Assembly (NCBI RefSeq): GCF_001696685.1
Contig: NZ_MBFG01000006.1
Coordinates: 1 to 52,816, forward strand
Reading direction: 5' to 3'
DNA from: Nosocomiicoccus ampullae
GTDB taxonomy: Bacteria > Bacillota > Bacilli > Staphylococcales > Salinicoccaceae
DNA: 52,816 nt
Within the stretch, counting starts at the first letter, position 1; the number at the start of each line of letters is the position of its first letter. Position numbers and translations under genes: made by a program. Shown here piece by piece: positions 16,668 through 24,520 of this stretch. The notes beneath the pieces are model-generated. The model was not told the DNA's origin and made no database searches. It saw only the letters and a list, made by a program, of their open reading frames with translations.

Positions 16668-17356
16668 TATTCTTCTCCATAATAATAGTAGTAACTGCTT
16701 GTAGACTGATCTAACGTCGCTTTATTTAAAATGACGCCAAGTATTTTTGCTCCTGATTTCTCAATTAATTCCTTAGCTCGAATAACTTCATTACGGTTAT
16801 TTTGAGACGCATCTATAACAAGTACGGCATTATTAGCTAGTTTAGTAAATAGTTGAGCATCTGTTACTGTGAGAATCGGCGGTGTATCTATAATAATCAT
16901 GTCGTACTGTGTCTTTAACTCTTCAAATATTTCTTTAAAACGTTCTGAAGCAATTAACTCTGACGGGTTCGGTGGTATTGGACCCGCCGTAAGTAAACTT
17001 AAGTTATTTACACGAGTCGGGATGACGTAGTGTTCAATAGGTTCTCCTTCAACGATTGCTGTAGATAGTCCACGTGCATTCGGCTCTTGGAACAGATAAT
17101 GTTGAGTAGGCTTCCTCATATCTCCGTCAATAATTAATGTTTTCATGCCTGATTGTGCATATGTAATTGCTACATTTGAAGTAATTGTTGACTTTCCTGC
17201 ATCTGGTCGTTCTGCTGTGATTACGAGAGCATTCACGTTACCATCTGGCGTTGAAAACGTGATATTAGTACGTATTCCTCTAAACTTCTCACTTAAAACA
17301 GACTTCGGATTTTCATATGTTTCTAATGGGTTTATTGTCTTCTTTTTCTTAGCCAT
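16667..17356 (-). CDS. capB: Capsule tyrosine kinase CapB/CpsD (BY-kinase)
   Basis: The 229-residue bacterial tyrosine kinase has Walker A TAERPDAGKST (about 48-58), the A-prime segment LIIDGDMRKP, Walker B MIIIDTPP and a C-terminal tyrosine cluster (SSYYYYYGEE) that is autophosphorylated. It needs the cytoplasmic end of CapA for activity and is dephosphorylated by CapC. Four bases separate it from capA. Everything expected is present. Confidence 0.94.
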   Translation of the reverse strand: MAKKKKTINPLETYENPKSVLSEKFRGIRTNITFSTPDGNVNALVITAERPDAGKSTITSNVAITYAQSGMKTLIIDGDMRKPTQHYLFQEPNARGLSTAIVEGEPIEHYVIPTRVNNLSLLTAGPIPPNPSELIASERFKEIFEELKTQYDMIIIDTPPILTVTDAQLFTKLANNAVLVIDASQNNRNEVIRAKELIEKSGAKILGVILNKATLDQSTSSYYYYYGEE

Positions 17357-17360
17357 ATAA

Positions 17361-18026
17361 CTATTTCACCTTTTCTATACTACCGAGCACTGGTAAATCT
17401 AAGTATTCTGCAACGTCATCTTCATTTTTAATACGTTTATCGAGTACCTCTTTTAAAAAGATGATAAGCGCAGCAAGTATAAATCCTACAAACATACCAA
17501 CCGCGACATTAACTAGTGTTCTCGGTTCTACTTGTTCTCCATTTCCTTCTGCAACAGAAAGAATTGACACGTTGTCGACATTCATAATGTTTTCTACATC
17601 TTCACTGAAGACTTCTGCGACTGTGTTTGCGATCGTGTTTGATAATTCACTGTGTTCACTCTTAACACTGATGTTTAACACTTGAGAGTCCGACTGACTT
17701 GAAATATTTAGCATATTTTGAATTTCTGTAGTCGTATACCTATTATCTAGACGATTTGAAACTTCATCTAAAATACGTGGACTTTTAATAATCTCTGAAT
17801 ACGTTTGAATCAGCTTCAAGTTTGATTGAACTTGCTGACTTAATATCAAGTTCTCATTCTCTTTTTGGTTGACCAGTAATTGAGTCGTCGACTCATATTT
17901 TGGTGTAATTAAATACATAGAAATCAGTAACGCAATGATTCCAAATAATAATGGTAAAGCTACAATTGAAAAAAAGTTTTTCTTAATAATTTTAAATAAA
18001 TCTTCTAAATCTATTGTCTGTTCCAT
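17361..18026 (-). CDS. capA: Capsule chain-length regulator and kinase activator CapA (Wzz family)
   Basis: The 221-residue Wzz-type protein opens with IDLEDLFKIIKKNFF, has a first membrane helix (about 20-42), an extracytoplasmic helical domain and a second helix (about 172-194), and a short cytoplasmic tail ending VLGSIEKVK that activates CapB. It is first in the cap operon, with GGAGGAAG before the ATG and a good promoter 31 bases upstream. It matches the split CapA/CapB arrangement of Gram-positive bacteria. Confidence 0.92.
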   Translation of the reverse strand: MEQTIDLEDLFKIIKKNFFSIVALPLLFGIIALLISMYLITPKYESTTQLLVNQKENENLILSQQVQSNLKLIQTYSEIIKSPRILDEVSNRLDNRYTTTEIQNMLNISSQSDSQVLNISVKSEHSELSNTIANTVAEVFSEDVENIMNVDNVSILSVAEGNGEQVEPRTLVNVAVGMFVGFILAALIIFLKEVLDKRIKNEDDVAEYLDLPVLGSIEKVK

Positions 18027-18056
18027 TTCTTCCTCCGAGTATGTTTATATATCGTT

Positions 18057-18085
18057 ATTATATATATATATCTATTATGTATCAA
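18057..18085 (-). promoter_or_regulatory. Promoter of the cap operon
   Basis: On the minus strand TTGATA (18080-18085) and TATAAT (18057-18062) are 17 bases apart, 31 bases upstream of the capA ATG. The surrounding region is very rich in TA repeats. Confidence 0.7.
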
Positions 18086-18186
18086 TATGTAATAACGTTC
18101 CTTTTTTCGCTTGAAGATAGTTATCCTAATTTATTCTAATAAAGTACGGAACATTCTACCTATAGTCATCCACACATGACATAAAG

Positions 18187-18218
18187 CCAGCTCTCCATCT
18201 AAATTGAGCTGGCTTTAC
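18187..18218. terminator. Hairpin terminator between the 18-22 kb operon and capA
   Basis: AAAGCCAGCTC pairs with GAGCTGGCTTT around a 12-base loop. The T tracts are short on both strands, so efficiency is uncertain. Confidence 0.6.
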
Positions 18219-18223
18219 ATCCC

Positions 18224-18678
18224 CTACGCTTTCTCTACAGTTTTACGGCGCTCTCTGAGTATCATGATCGTTAGAACAATTATTATACATGTCACATTTT
18301 TAAGAATAAAGAAATCGGTAACGCATGTACAGCTAGTCCGAGTGCGAGCGCGAATATTCCGTATAGCGGGAATTTCATCGCAAATTGTGCGAGTACTGCA
18401 CCGAATATTGCCGGTAATACAAACGGGAATATATTCTGCACGCTTTCTGGGATTATCGTTAATAACCATAATCCAAATAGTATTACAGGTATTAAAATGA
18501 TTTTGTTAACGAGGCTCGCCATACTAATACCGAGCGTTGCGACGATTTCTCCTTTGTCTGTCCCAGGTTTAACACCGACCGCATCTTGAGATGCCGCTGC
18601 GGCTGGCAAACACATGTTAGAGATATTTGCTGAGAAAAACGCGATATATGTCCCCGGCACACCAAGTACTGCTGTCAT
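18224..18678 (-). pseudogene. Small multi-spanning membrane protein, probably frameshifted near its C-terminus
   Basis: From ATG 18678 (nine bases after AGGAGG) a hydrophobic protein with about four membrane segments reads to SLFLKM and stops at 18292. Adding one base in the five-A run at 18297-18301 lets translation continue as KNVTCIIIVLTIMILRERRK, a final membrane helix with a basic tail, to a stop at 18224; total about 151 residues. This strongly suggests a slipped homopolymer, either a real mutation or a sequencing error. I do not recognise the family. It is the last gene of the operon starting at 22075 and follows the M20 amidohydrolase, so a role in substrate uptake or release for that enzyme is possible. 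Confidence 0.6.
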
Positions 18679-18701
18679 ATCCATCTACCTCCTATATAAG
18701 A

Positions 18702-18726
18702 AATGCCCAGGGAAAACCTGAGCATT
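18702..18726 (-). terminator. Intra-operon hairpin between the M20 gene and the membrane gene
   Basis: On the minus strand AATGCTCAGG pairs with CCTGGGCATT around TTTT, followed by TCTTAT. It may reduce expression of the downstream membrane gene. Confidence 0.55.
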
Positions 18727-18731
18727 CATAA

Positions 18732-19925
18732 TTACGCCTCTAAACGATCTACGGTTATTTCTCCGATAGACTTTGCACATATGAGTAACGCTTGTTCATT
18801 AATCTCAAATTTCGGATGATGGTTTTGATATGCATGTTCAACGTCTTCTGGTTTTGCACCGACGTTAATATATGTGCCAGGTGCTTTTTGTAAATAATAC
18901 GCAAAGTCTTCAGACCCTGTAAGTGGTTCTGTCACTTGTACGTCTGTTAAATAGTCTCCAATACTATTTTTCAGTAACTCTCTAACGTGTTCAGATTCTT
19001 TTGGATGGTTATATAACACTGGGAAATGGAAGTCGTAATTCAGGTCACATTGTACGTCAAATGCTTTCTCTAATCCTTCGACCATATCTTTAAAACGTTC
19101 ATAGACGAATTCTTTATTTTCTTCTTGTAAATAACGCACTGTTCCGCGGAGTGTTACTTTGTCTTGTACGACGTTATAACCACCAGTAGCGTCCTCGAAA
19201 GAAGTAATTGAAATAACCGTCATATCTAACGGGTTCATATTTCTAGATACAATCGTTTGAATGTTTGTAATAAAATAACTCGCTGCTACGAGTGCGTCTC
19301 TCGTTTTATGCGGAAGCCCACCGTGACCGCCACTTCCTTGAATGACTAAATCAAAGTTTGAGCATCCTGCCATCGCATTACCTGTCGCAAATTGGATGAC
19401 CCCTGTGTCGAACATTGGGAAAACGTGCGCGCCGTATACTTCATCTAAATCGTCTAAAATACCAGATTCTACAATAGACTTCGCACCACCTGGCGGAACC
19501 TCTTCAGCGTGCTGATGAATAACTTTAATCGTACCGTCCCATTCATCTCTTAACTCATAAAGAGATTCTGCAAGGATCAACATATACGCAGTATGCGCAT
19601 CGTGACCACACGCGTGCATGACACCTTCATTTTTAGATTTAAACGGCAAGTCCGTTTCTTCAGTCACTGGTAGTGCGTCGAAATCTGCACGAAGTCCAAT
19701 CGTCTTTCCTTTATTTTTACCGTTAATTTCAGCGATAATACCGTAACCATTTCCTACATGTGTCGTCACTTTTACGTCTTTATCTTTATAGAAATCCGCT
19801 ATAAATTGCGCTGTTTTTTCTTCTTTAAAAGATAATTCTGGATACTGGTGTAAATGACGACGAATGTCGATCATCTTATTTTCTTTTTCTTCAAGCTTTT
19901 TAAACAATTTCTCTTTAAGACTCAT
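18732..19925 (-). CDS. M20D family amidohydrolase (N-acyl-amino-acid or similar), copy 1
   Basis: The 397-residue metallopeptidase-fold hydrolase has RADFDALPV, the metal-binding MHACGHDAHT and the acidic HQHAEEVPPGG segment, with the dimerisation domain in the middle. Such enzymes release amino acids from N-acyl or peptide-like substrates; the substrate here is unknown. The start MSLKEKLF (19925) is chosen because GGAGGG stands six bases upstream. Two paralogues lie in tandem at 47406-49787. It is the third gene of the operon that begins at 22075. Confidence 0.88.
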   Translation of the reverse strand: MSLKEKLFKKLEEKENKMIDIRRHLHQYPELSFKEEKTAQFIADFYKDKDVKVTTHVGNGYGIIAEINGKNKGKTIGLRADFDALPVTEETDLPFKSKNEGVMHACGHDAHTAYMLILAESLYELRDEWDGTIKVIHQHAEEVPPGGAKSIVESGILDDLDEVYGAHVFPMFDTGVIQFATGNAMAGCSNFDLVIQGSGGHGGLPHKTRDALVAASYFITNIQTIVSRNMNPLDMTVISITSFEDATGGYNVVQDKVTLRGTVRYLQEENKEFVYERFKDMVEGLEKAFDVQCDLNYDFHFPVLYNHPKESEHVRELLKNSIGDYLTDVQVTEPLTGSEDFAYYLQKAPGTYINVGAKPEDVEHAYQNHHPKFEINEQALLICAKSIGEITVDRLEA

Positions 19926-19944
19926 AACAAGCCCTCCGTTTTTT

Positions 19945-20721
19945 CTAATTTGCATTTTTTAAAATATCATAAATCGACGCGTTAATAATCGCAATTCCTG
20001 GTTGATATGGCATCACGAGTCCAGAAATCATCACTTCTTCCCACGTATACTCTTCCATCGTAAATAGAATTTCACCCGCTTCGATTTTTTGTAAAAATGC
20101 GTGACGTTCTTTTTCTTCCATCGTTTCTAATATTAATTTTAAGACATCTCTATTTGTTAAGTGTTTACTGATCATATTAATTAATTGTGATCGTGTTGTT
20201 GTTTCTTCGAATTCTATATTCAAATAACTCGCGATCATATATAGCTGCTCTTCTCGAGTGAGCATGTTGTAATATTCGATAATTGGATATTCAAATAAGT
20301 TCACCGCTGTCGTATACTCCGCATGATTTAAATCGACATTGTTTAGGTGGATATCTTCTCTTACTGTTGGTAATTCAATTTGTCTACCAAAACTTCGTAA
20401 TATACCGTCGATGACCTCTTCATGAATGACACCTTCATCTTCACCAATAAACAATAGATGATGGTTAAAAGTAAGATACGGATATTTGTCTAAATCAAAT
20501 GGCACAACTTGTACATTTGACTCATGGTGAAAGTTTGAAAATCGTGTAATCAACTCAATTTCGTCTGGTGTGAGTGATTCTGATAGTATCGATAAGTATT
20601 GATAACTCATTGCCTCTTCGATTTTTTCATCGATTAATTTATATAAATTCGTCCCTTGTTCACCTGTCTTTTTAAGATGAACATCTGTTAAATACATGTT
20701 GTAAAACGTTGCGAGATCCAT
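19945..20721 (-). CDS. Unknown protein, related to its upstream neighbour (258 aa)
   Basis: An uncharacterised soluble protein with no signal or membrane segment. It opens MDLATFYNMYLTD, similar to the neighbour's MDLRAFFKTYYKD, and both share the pattern of helical pairs, so the two probably arose by duplication. The segment TREEQLYMIASYLNIEFEETT continues into RSQLINMISKHL and looks like a helix-extended-helix (SAP-like) fold, a guess from pattern. It starts one base after the upstream stop, with GAGGAAAG before the ATG. Function unknown. Confidence 0.7.
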   Translation of the reverse strand: MDLATFYNMYLTDVHLKKTGEQGTNLYKLIDEKIEEAMSYQYLSILSESLTPDEIELITRFSNFHHESNVQVVPFDLDKYPYLTFNHHLLFIGEDEGVIHEEVIDGILRSFGRQIELPTVREDIHLNNVDLNHAEYTTAVNLFEYPIIEYYNMLTREEQLYMIASYLNIEFEETTTRSQLINMISKHLTNRDVLKLILETMEEKERHAFLQKIEAGEILFTMEEYTWEEVMISGLVMPYQPGIAIINASIYDILKNAN

Positions 20722-20722
20722 G

Positions 20723-22075
20723 TTAGTCTTTCCTCTTTTCGTAATACGGTCGTTCCTGGTGTATGATTTTTGCGATATGTGCGTTTATTGCTGTAATCGG
20801 ATAACGCTCTCGATAATTCCTTGTACGCGCGCGTTCGTACACGACTTTATAGTCGATATGGTCTGGACGTGAAAGTATTTCTAGCATCGATTTTACTTTA
20901 TCGATATCTCCAACGTTATCTATCGGAGTCTCACCTGAATGAGAAATCACGCGCGGTGCGTAATGTTCTGTCGTCACGGTTTTAATGAGTGATACATTCA
21001 CTTTATATAGTTCTTCACTTTTATAATGGAACGTAAACATTGGATGTGCTTTTAACATAGCATCAACTTGTATAAACGATGCATCTATACCGTCACCATT
21101 TTCGTAAAACTTTTGCCCGTTAAACGAAATGTAACTTCCATGATTATTCCAAATAAAGCTCTCTTTTATAATTTCAATCAATTCTCGACCGCTTAAACGC
21201 GTCGGAATAATGACATTTCTCGTAATCGATGGTATTTGATCGATAACTAATAATAATTCATAGCCGTTAAAATATTTACTTTCGTCGACCGACGTGATAC
21301 TGCTAATATCAACGTCTTTTAGAGTATTTAAGACGCCTTCATGCATGACTAAATAATCGCGGTGGACTTGTACCAAAATTCCAAGTGACTTTGCCTCGTG
21401 CCACATCGTTTTATTGTCATACACGTGAATGTTCTTCTCTACGTTTTCTTTTAACTGAAGCACTGTTTCGTTTGGCAAAAGACTGAGTGCGTGCGATATA
21501 TATTCTTTCGTCTTTAAATAGTTCACGACTGTTTCAATAAAACTGTCTTTATACGATCCATAATGTGTGATATTTAATTTTCGAATTATGTCTCGTAAAT
21601 GTCGACTCGTTAAATTATCATACAACCATAAAATATTACCCGTATAAATCGGTGTTAATTTATAAATATCACTCGGCGCCTCAATATCGCTATCATCTAA
21701 CATCATCTTTACATCACTAATTAAATCTTCACTGAGCAATGTGTCATAAATTTTCTTTATGATATCAAAATGAGTAACAGAGCCTTCAGATGTATCGATG
21801 ATATACTGAAACTCTTTTAACGGAAGAAGTTCTTCACTCTCTTCAACATAAATGACGTCCTGACCTTCATTCTCCATTTTTAAACGTTCTACCAGCTTAA
21901 CTTCAGCCATAGATAGCGAGTGAACGAGTGTCTGAATCTCTTCACCATTATTTAGTTTCTGTAATTTAAATTCGACAAAATCATCGACCGTAGAAAACTC
22001 CGTATTGTACCAAATGAGTGCACGGTACAGCATATCATCTTTATAATATGTTTTAAAAAACGCACGTAGATCCAT
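20723..22075 (-). CDS. Unknown protein, first gene of the operon (450 aa)
   Basis: A 450-residue soluble protein I do not recognise. Its N-terminus resembles that of the next gene. Around residues 130-190 it has LTSRHLRDIIRKLNITHYG followed by SYKDSFIETVVNYLK, again resembling a SAP-like helix-extended-helix; related SAP-like folds occur in nucleic-acid-binding proteins. Charged C-terminus ends ERPYYEKRKD. The tight spacing (one base) to the next gene and to the M20 gene says they are co-transcribed. No function is claimed. Confidence 0.7.
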   Translation of the reverse strand: MDLRAFFKTYYKDDMLYRALIWYNTEFSTVDDFVEFKLQKLNNGEEIQTLVHSLSMAEVKLVERLKMENEGQDVIYVEESEELLPLKEFQYIIDTSEGSVTHFDIIKKIYDTLLSEDLISDVKMMLDDSDIEAPSDIYKLTPIYTGNILWLYDNLTSRHLRDIIRKLNITHYGSYKDSFIETVVNYLKTKEYISHALSLLPNETVLQLKENVEKNIHVYDNKTMWHEAKSLGILVQVHRDYLVMHEGVLNTLKDVDISSITSVDESKYFNGYELLLVIDQIPSITRNVIIPTRLSGRELIEIIKESFIWNNHGSYISFNGQKFYENGDGIDASFIQVDAMLKAHPMFTFHYKSEELYKVNVSLIKTVTTEHYAPRVISHSGETPIDNVGDIDKVKSMLEILSRPDHIDYKVVYERARTRNYRERYPITAINAHIAKIIHQERPYYEKRKD

Positions 22076-22154
22076 ATCATCACCACCATTATCATTACAT
22101 TCATTTTATCATTGTTTCACTTAAAAGATAAAAGAACCGATTACACTTAAACGA

Positions 22155-22200
22155 ATAGAAAAAAGAGCTTGAACACAACAGATTGTTGTTTCAAGCTCTT
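22155..22200 (-). terminator. Rho-independent terminator of the AgcS symporter gene
   Basis: On the minus strand AAGAGCTTGAA-ACAACA pairs with TGTTGT-TTCAAGCTCTT with one bulge, followed by TTTTTTCT. Confidence 0.85.
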
Positions 22201-22214
22201 CATTTTAAATACGA

Positions 22215-23822
22215 TTATTTTTTATTTGTTTTCCATTCGTTAAACGTTTCAATTTCACCTGTTTTATTTAGACGCTCTGGGTAATCATGTTGCCAGAATA
22301 CTGCGTTTGGTATTTCTTCTTTAGAAGGTGAATATAACGCGTAGTTTCCAGACCCTTTTTCTTTCATCTGTGACTCGTAGTCTTTTAGTGCCCGTACGGC
22401 TGGTTTAAACAGTATCCATATTGCGACTAAGTTTAGCCAAGCCATCATACCAACACCTAAGTCCCCGAAGTCCCACGCGAGTGCTGCCGTACGAATTGTA
22501 CCGAACACTGTCGCGAAGATGAGTAATGCACGTACAAAGTTGATCGCAACTTTTGTAGCATTATCACTCAAGTTCCGAGTTAGGTAGGAGATGTTTGTCT
22601 CTCCCATATATGAGTAAGCTAAAATCGTTGTGAATGCAAAGAAGAATAATGCGACCGCAACGAATTTAGAGCCTAATCCTGCAAATGTTGGATCAAAGAC
22701 ATATGATGCGCCTTCAAATGCTTTGTCTACCCCTGCTTGAACGTACATCGCTGTTCCTGAGTAATCCTTTGTACCATCTGCTGATTGAACGTAAACTTCA
22801 CCATCAAATAGTAAGCTAGGACGTCCGTCTGCTAACGTTTGACCGTCTGTTGTGTTATACGTTCCTGAGAGTAAAATGATTAACGCTGTTGCTGTACATA
22901 CGAATAACGTATCGATATATACTGAGAATGATTGTACTAACCCTTGCTTTGCAGGGTGAGAAACTTCTGCAGCAGCTGCAGCGTGTGGTCCTGTTCCTTG
23001 TCCTGCTTCGTTAGAATAAAGACCACGTTTTACACCAATTTCAATCATCGCACCTAAAATACCACCGAACGTTGCTTCTAAGTTAAATGCTGATTTAAAA
23101 ATTAGTGCGAACATCGCAGGTACGTCTGCAATGTTAATTACGATAATGACAATTGCCATTAAAATATAAATAATTGCCATGAATGGCACGATTGCTGTTG
23201 CAACGTTTGCGATAGATTTTAATCCGCCGAATACGATTAAAGCGAGTAAAATCGCAAGAACTGCTCCGACAATCCAGTGTGGGATGCCCCATGCGTTATG
23301 TAATCCTGACGCGATTGCGTTTGATTGTACCCCTGGTAGTAACAGTCCTGTTGCAATTACCGTTACAATCGCAAAGGTAATCCCTAAAATCTTACCGAAC
23401 TTATTGTTAATACCGTACTCCATGTAGTACGCAGGTCCCCCGCGGTATTCTCCGCGTTCTTCACGTTTATAGATTTGTCCGAGTGTCGATTCAATGAATG
23501 CTGTACTCGCACCTAAAAATGCTGTCGCCCACATCCAAAATACCGCACCAGGTCCACCGATGAAAATAGCTGTAGATACTCCGACGATGTTACCAGTACC
23601 AACACGTCCCGCTAGTGATAGAGAAAGTGCTTGGAAACTCGTAATCCCTTTCGGTGAGTTTTCTCCTCTAAACATTAAACGAATCATCTCTTTAAAGTGT
23701 CTCAGCTGGAACACCTTTAACATAAGCGTAAATAAAATCCCCGTTAGTAAAAGCCCATAAACGAGAGGTTTACTCCATACGAGATCTAATAAAAACGCTA
23801 CCAAATTATCAAGAAAATCCAT
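22215..23822 (-). CDS. Alanine or glycine:cation symporter, AgcS family, copy 1
   Basis: A 535-residue membrane protein of the AgcS family with about ten helices. The conserved SLAGRVGTGNIVGV near residue 70 and SNEAGQGTGPHAAAAAEV near residue 285 are the family's sodium- and substrate-site motifs. It imports alanine, glycine or related amino acids with sodium. The start MDFLDNLVAF (23822) follows AGGGGGAA; the longer frame has no ribosome site. It is monocistronic with a good terminator. A second, more diverged AgcS gene is at 36797-38188. Confidence 0.92.
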   Translation of the reverse strand: MDFLDNLVAFLLDLVWSKPLVYGLLLTGILFTLMLKVFQLRHFKEMIRLMFRGENSPKGITSFQALSLSLAGRVGTGNIVGVSTAIFIGGPGAVFWMWATAFLGASTAFIESTLGQIYKREERGEYRGGPAYYMEYGINNKFGKILGITFAIVTVIATGLLLPGVQSNAIASGLHNAWGIPHWIVGAVLAILLALIVFGGLKSIANVATAIVPFMAIIYILMAIVIIVINIADVPAMFALIFKSAFNLEATFGGILGAMIEIGVKRGLYSNEAGQGTGPHAAAAAEVSHPAKQGLVQSFSVYIDTLFVCTATALIILLSGTYNTTDGQTLADGRPSLLFDGEVYVQSADGTKDYSGTAMYVQAGVDKAFEGASYVFDPTFAGLGSKFVAVALFFFAFTTILAYSYMGETNISYLTRNLSDNATKVAINFVRALLIFATVFGTIRTAALAWDFGDLGVGMMAWLNLVAIWILFKPAVRALKDYESQMKEKGSGNYALYSPSKEEIPNAVFWQHDYPERLNKTGEIETFNEWKTNKK

Positions 23823-23902
23823 GTGAATTCCCCCTAACATAAGTTTTATAAATATATTGCTATTATAATATTTAATGTAAGCCTTTACAACTATTTTTAG
23901 GA

Positions 23903-23940
23903 AATAAAATGACAAGGCCTAATTTATTTAGACCTTGCCA
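23903..23940 (-). terminator. Terminator of the toxin-antitoxin operon
   Basis: On the minus strand GGCAAGGTCTAA pairs with TTAGGCCTTGTC with G-U pairs, followed by ATTTTATTT. It separates the toxin gene from the AgcS gene. Confidence 0.75.
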
Positions 23941-23950
23941 TATTTTTGTA

Positions 23951-24217
23951 TTACTTATATATATTTGATCGATGACCTACCGAGATAATATTAATAATAA
24001 TTTTATTATCATCAATAATAGATATTATTCTGTATTTTCCTACACGATATCTCCAGTACTCATTTAGAACACCTTTTAGATTTTTACCATGCTTTCTAGG
24101 ATTTTCAGTGTTTTTTAAATTTTTCTCTATCCAACTAATTAAAAGCTTACTTTGAGATTTATCTAATTTTTTCAGTTCTTTAACTGCTCTTTTACTGTAT
24201 ATAACTTGGTATTTCAT
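23951..24217 (-). CDS. RelE/ParE-family toxin
   Basis: The 88-residue protein has the RelE fold pattern: MKYQVIYSKRAVKELKKL at the start, the helical pair, then WRYRVGKYRIISIIDDNKI and a late SVGHRSNIY strand and tail. RelE-type toxins cleave mRNA on the ribosome; ParE types poison gyrase. The late histidine-arginine pair and the basic surface favour RelE. Its ATG shares one base with the antitoxin stop (TAATG). Low GC like its partner. Confidence 0.85.
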   Translation of the reverse strand: MKYQVIYSKRAVKELKKLDKSQSKLLISWIEKNLKNTENPRKHGKNLKGVLNEYWRYRVGKYRIISIIDDNKIIINIISVGHRSNIYK

Positions 24218-24438
24218 TAGAAACCTAAGATATCTTTAACTTCATCATGTGTATACGTGACTTCAGAAGTGTTATCATTTTGCTCATATTCTTTGATTAA
24301 AGCCATATCGTAGTCGTCTTCCATCTTCTCTTTAAGAGTTTCTTTTAATATTGTTGATAGAGGCATATCATGAATCTCTGCATATTCATTGAATAGCTTG
24401 TTTTCTTCATTGTTAAGTCTAACAGTAACTGTAGGCAT
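24217..24438 (-). CDS. RelB-type antitoxin (ribbon-helix-helix)
   Basis: The 73-residue protein has an N-terminal ribbon-helix-helix (MPTVTVRLNNEENKLFNEYA then a second helix with LSTILKETLKEK) for DNA binding and an acidic C-terminal tail that would wrap the toxin. Together the two genes form a type II toxin-antitoxin pair inserted between aspA and the AgcS gene. An inverted repeat at the promoter is a likely autoregulatory operator. Confidence 0.85.
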   Translation of the reverse strand: MPTVTVRLNNEENKLFNEYAEIHDMPLSTILKETLKEKMEDDYDMALIKEYEQNDNTSEVTYTHDEVKDILGF

Positions 24439-24456
24439 TTAAAACACTCCCCCTTC

Positions 24457-24475
24457 GTGTATCACATTGTAACAC
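24457..24475 (-). promoter_or_regulatory. Probable operator and -10 of the toxin-antitoxin operon
   Basis: GTGT and ACAC half-sites (24457-24460 and 24472-24475) enclose TACAAT (minus strand, 24466-24471), which can serve as the -10 box. Binding of the antitoxin here would block transcription. The -35 box is weak. Confidence 0.45.
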
Positions 24476-24520
24476 ATTTTGAGTGTTAAGTCATCTTATA
24501 CAATTGAATATAACATTCCC

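Noticed and set aside
18224..18469. A separate minus-strand gene overlapping the small membrane gene
   Set aside because: Its N-terminal part is an out-of-frame shadow; only the last 25 residues make sense, as the continuation of the frameshifted membrane protein.
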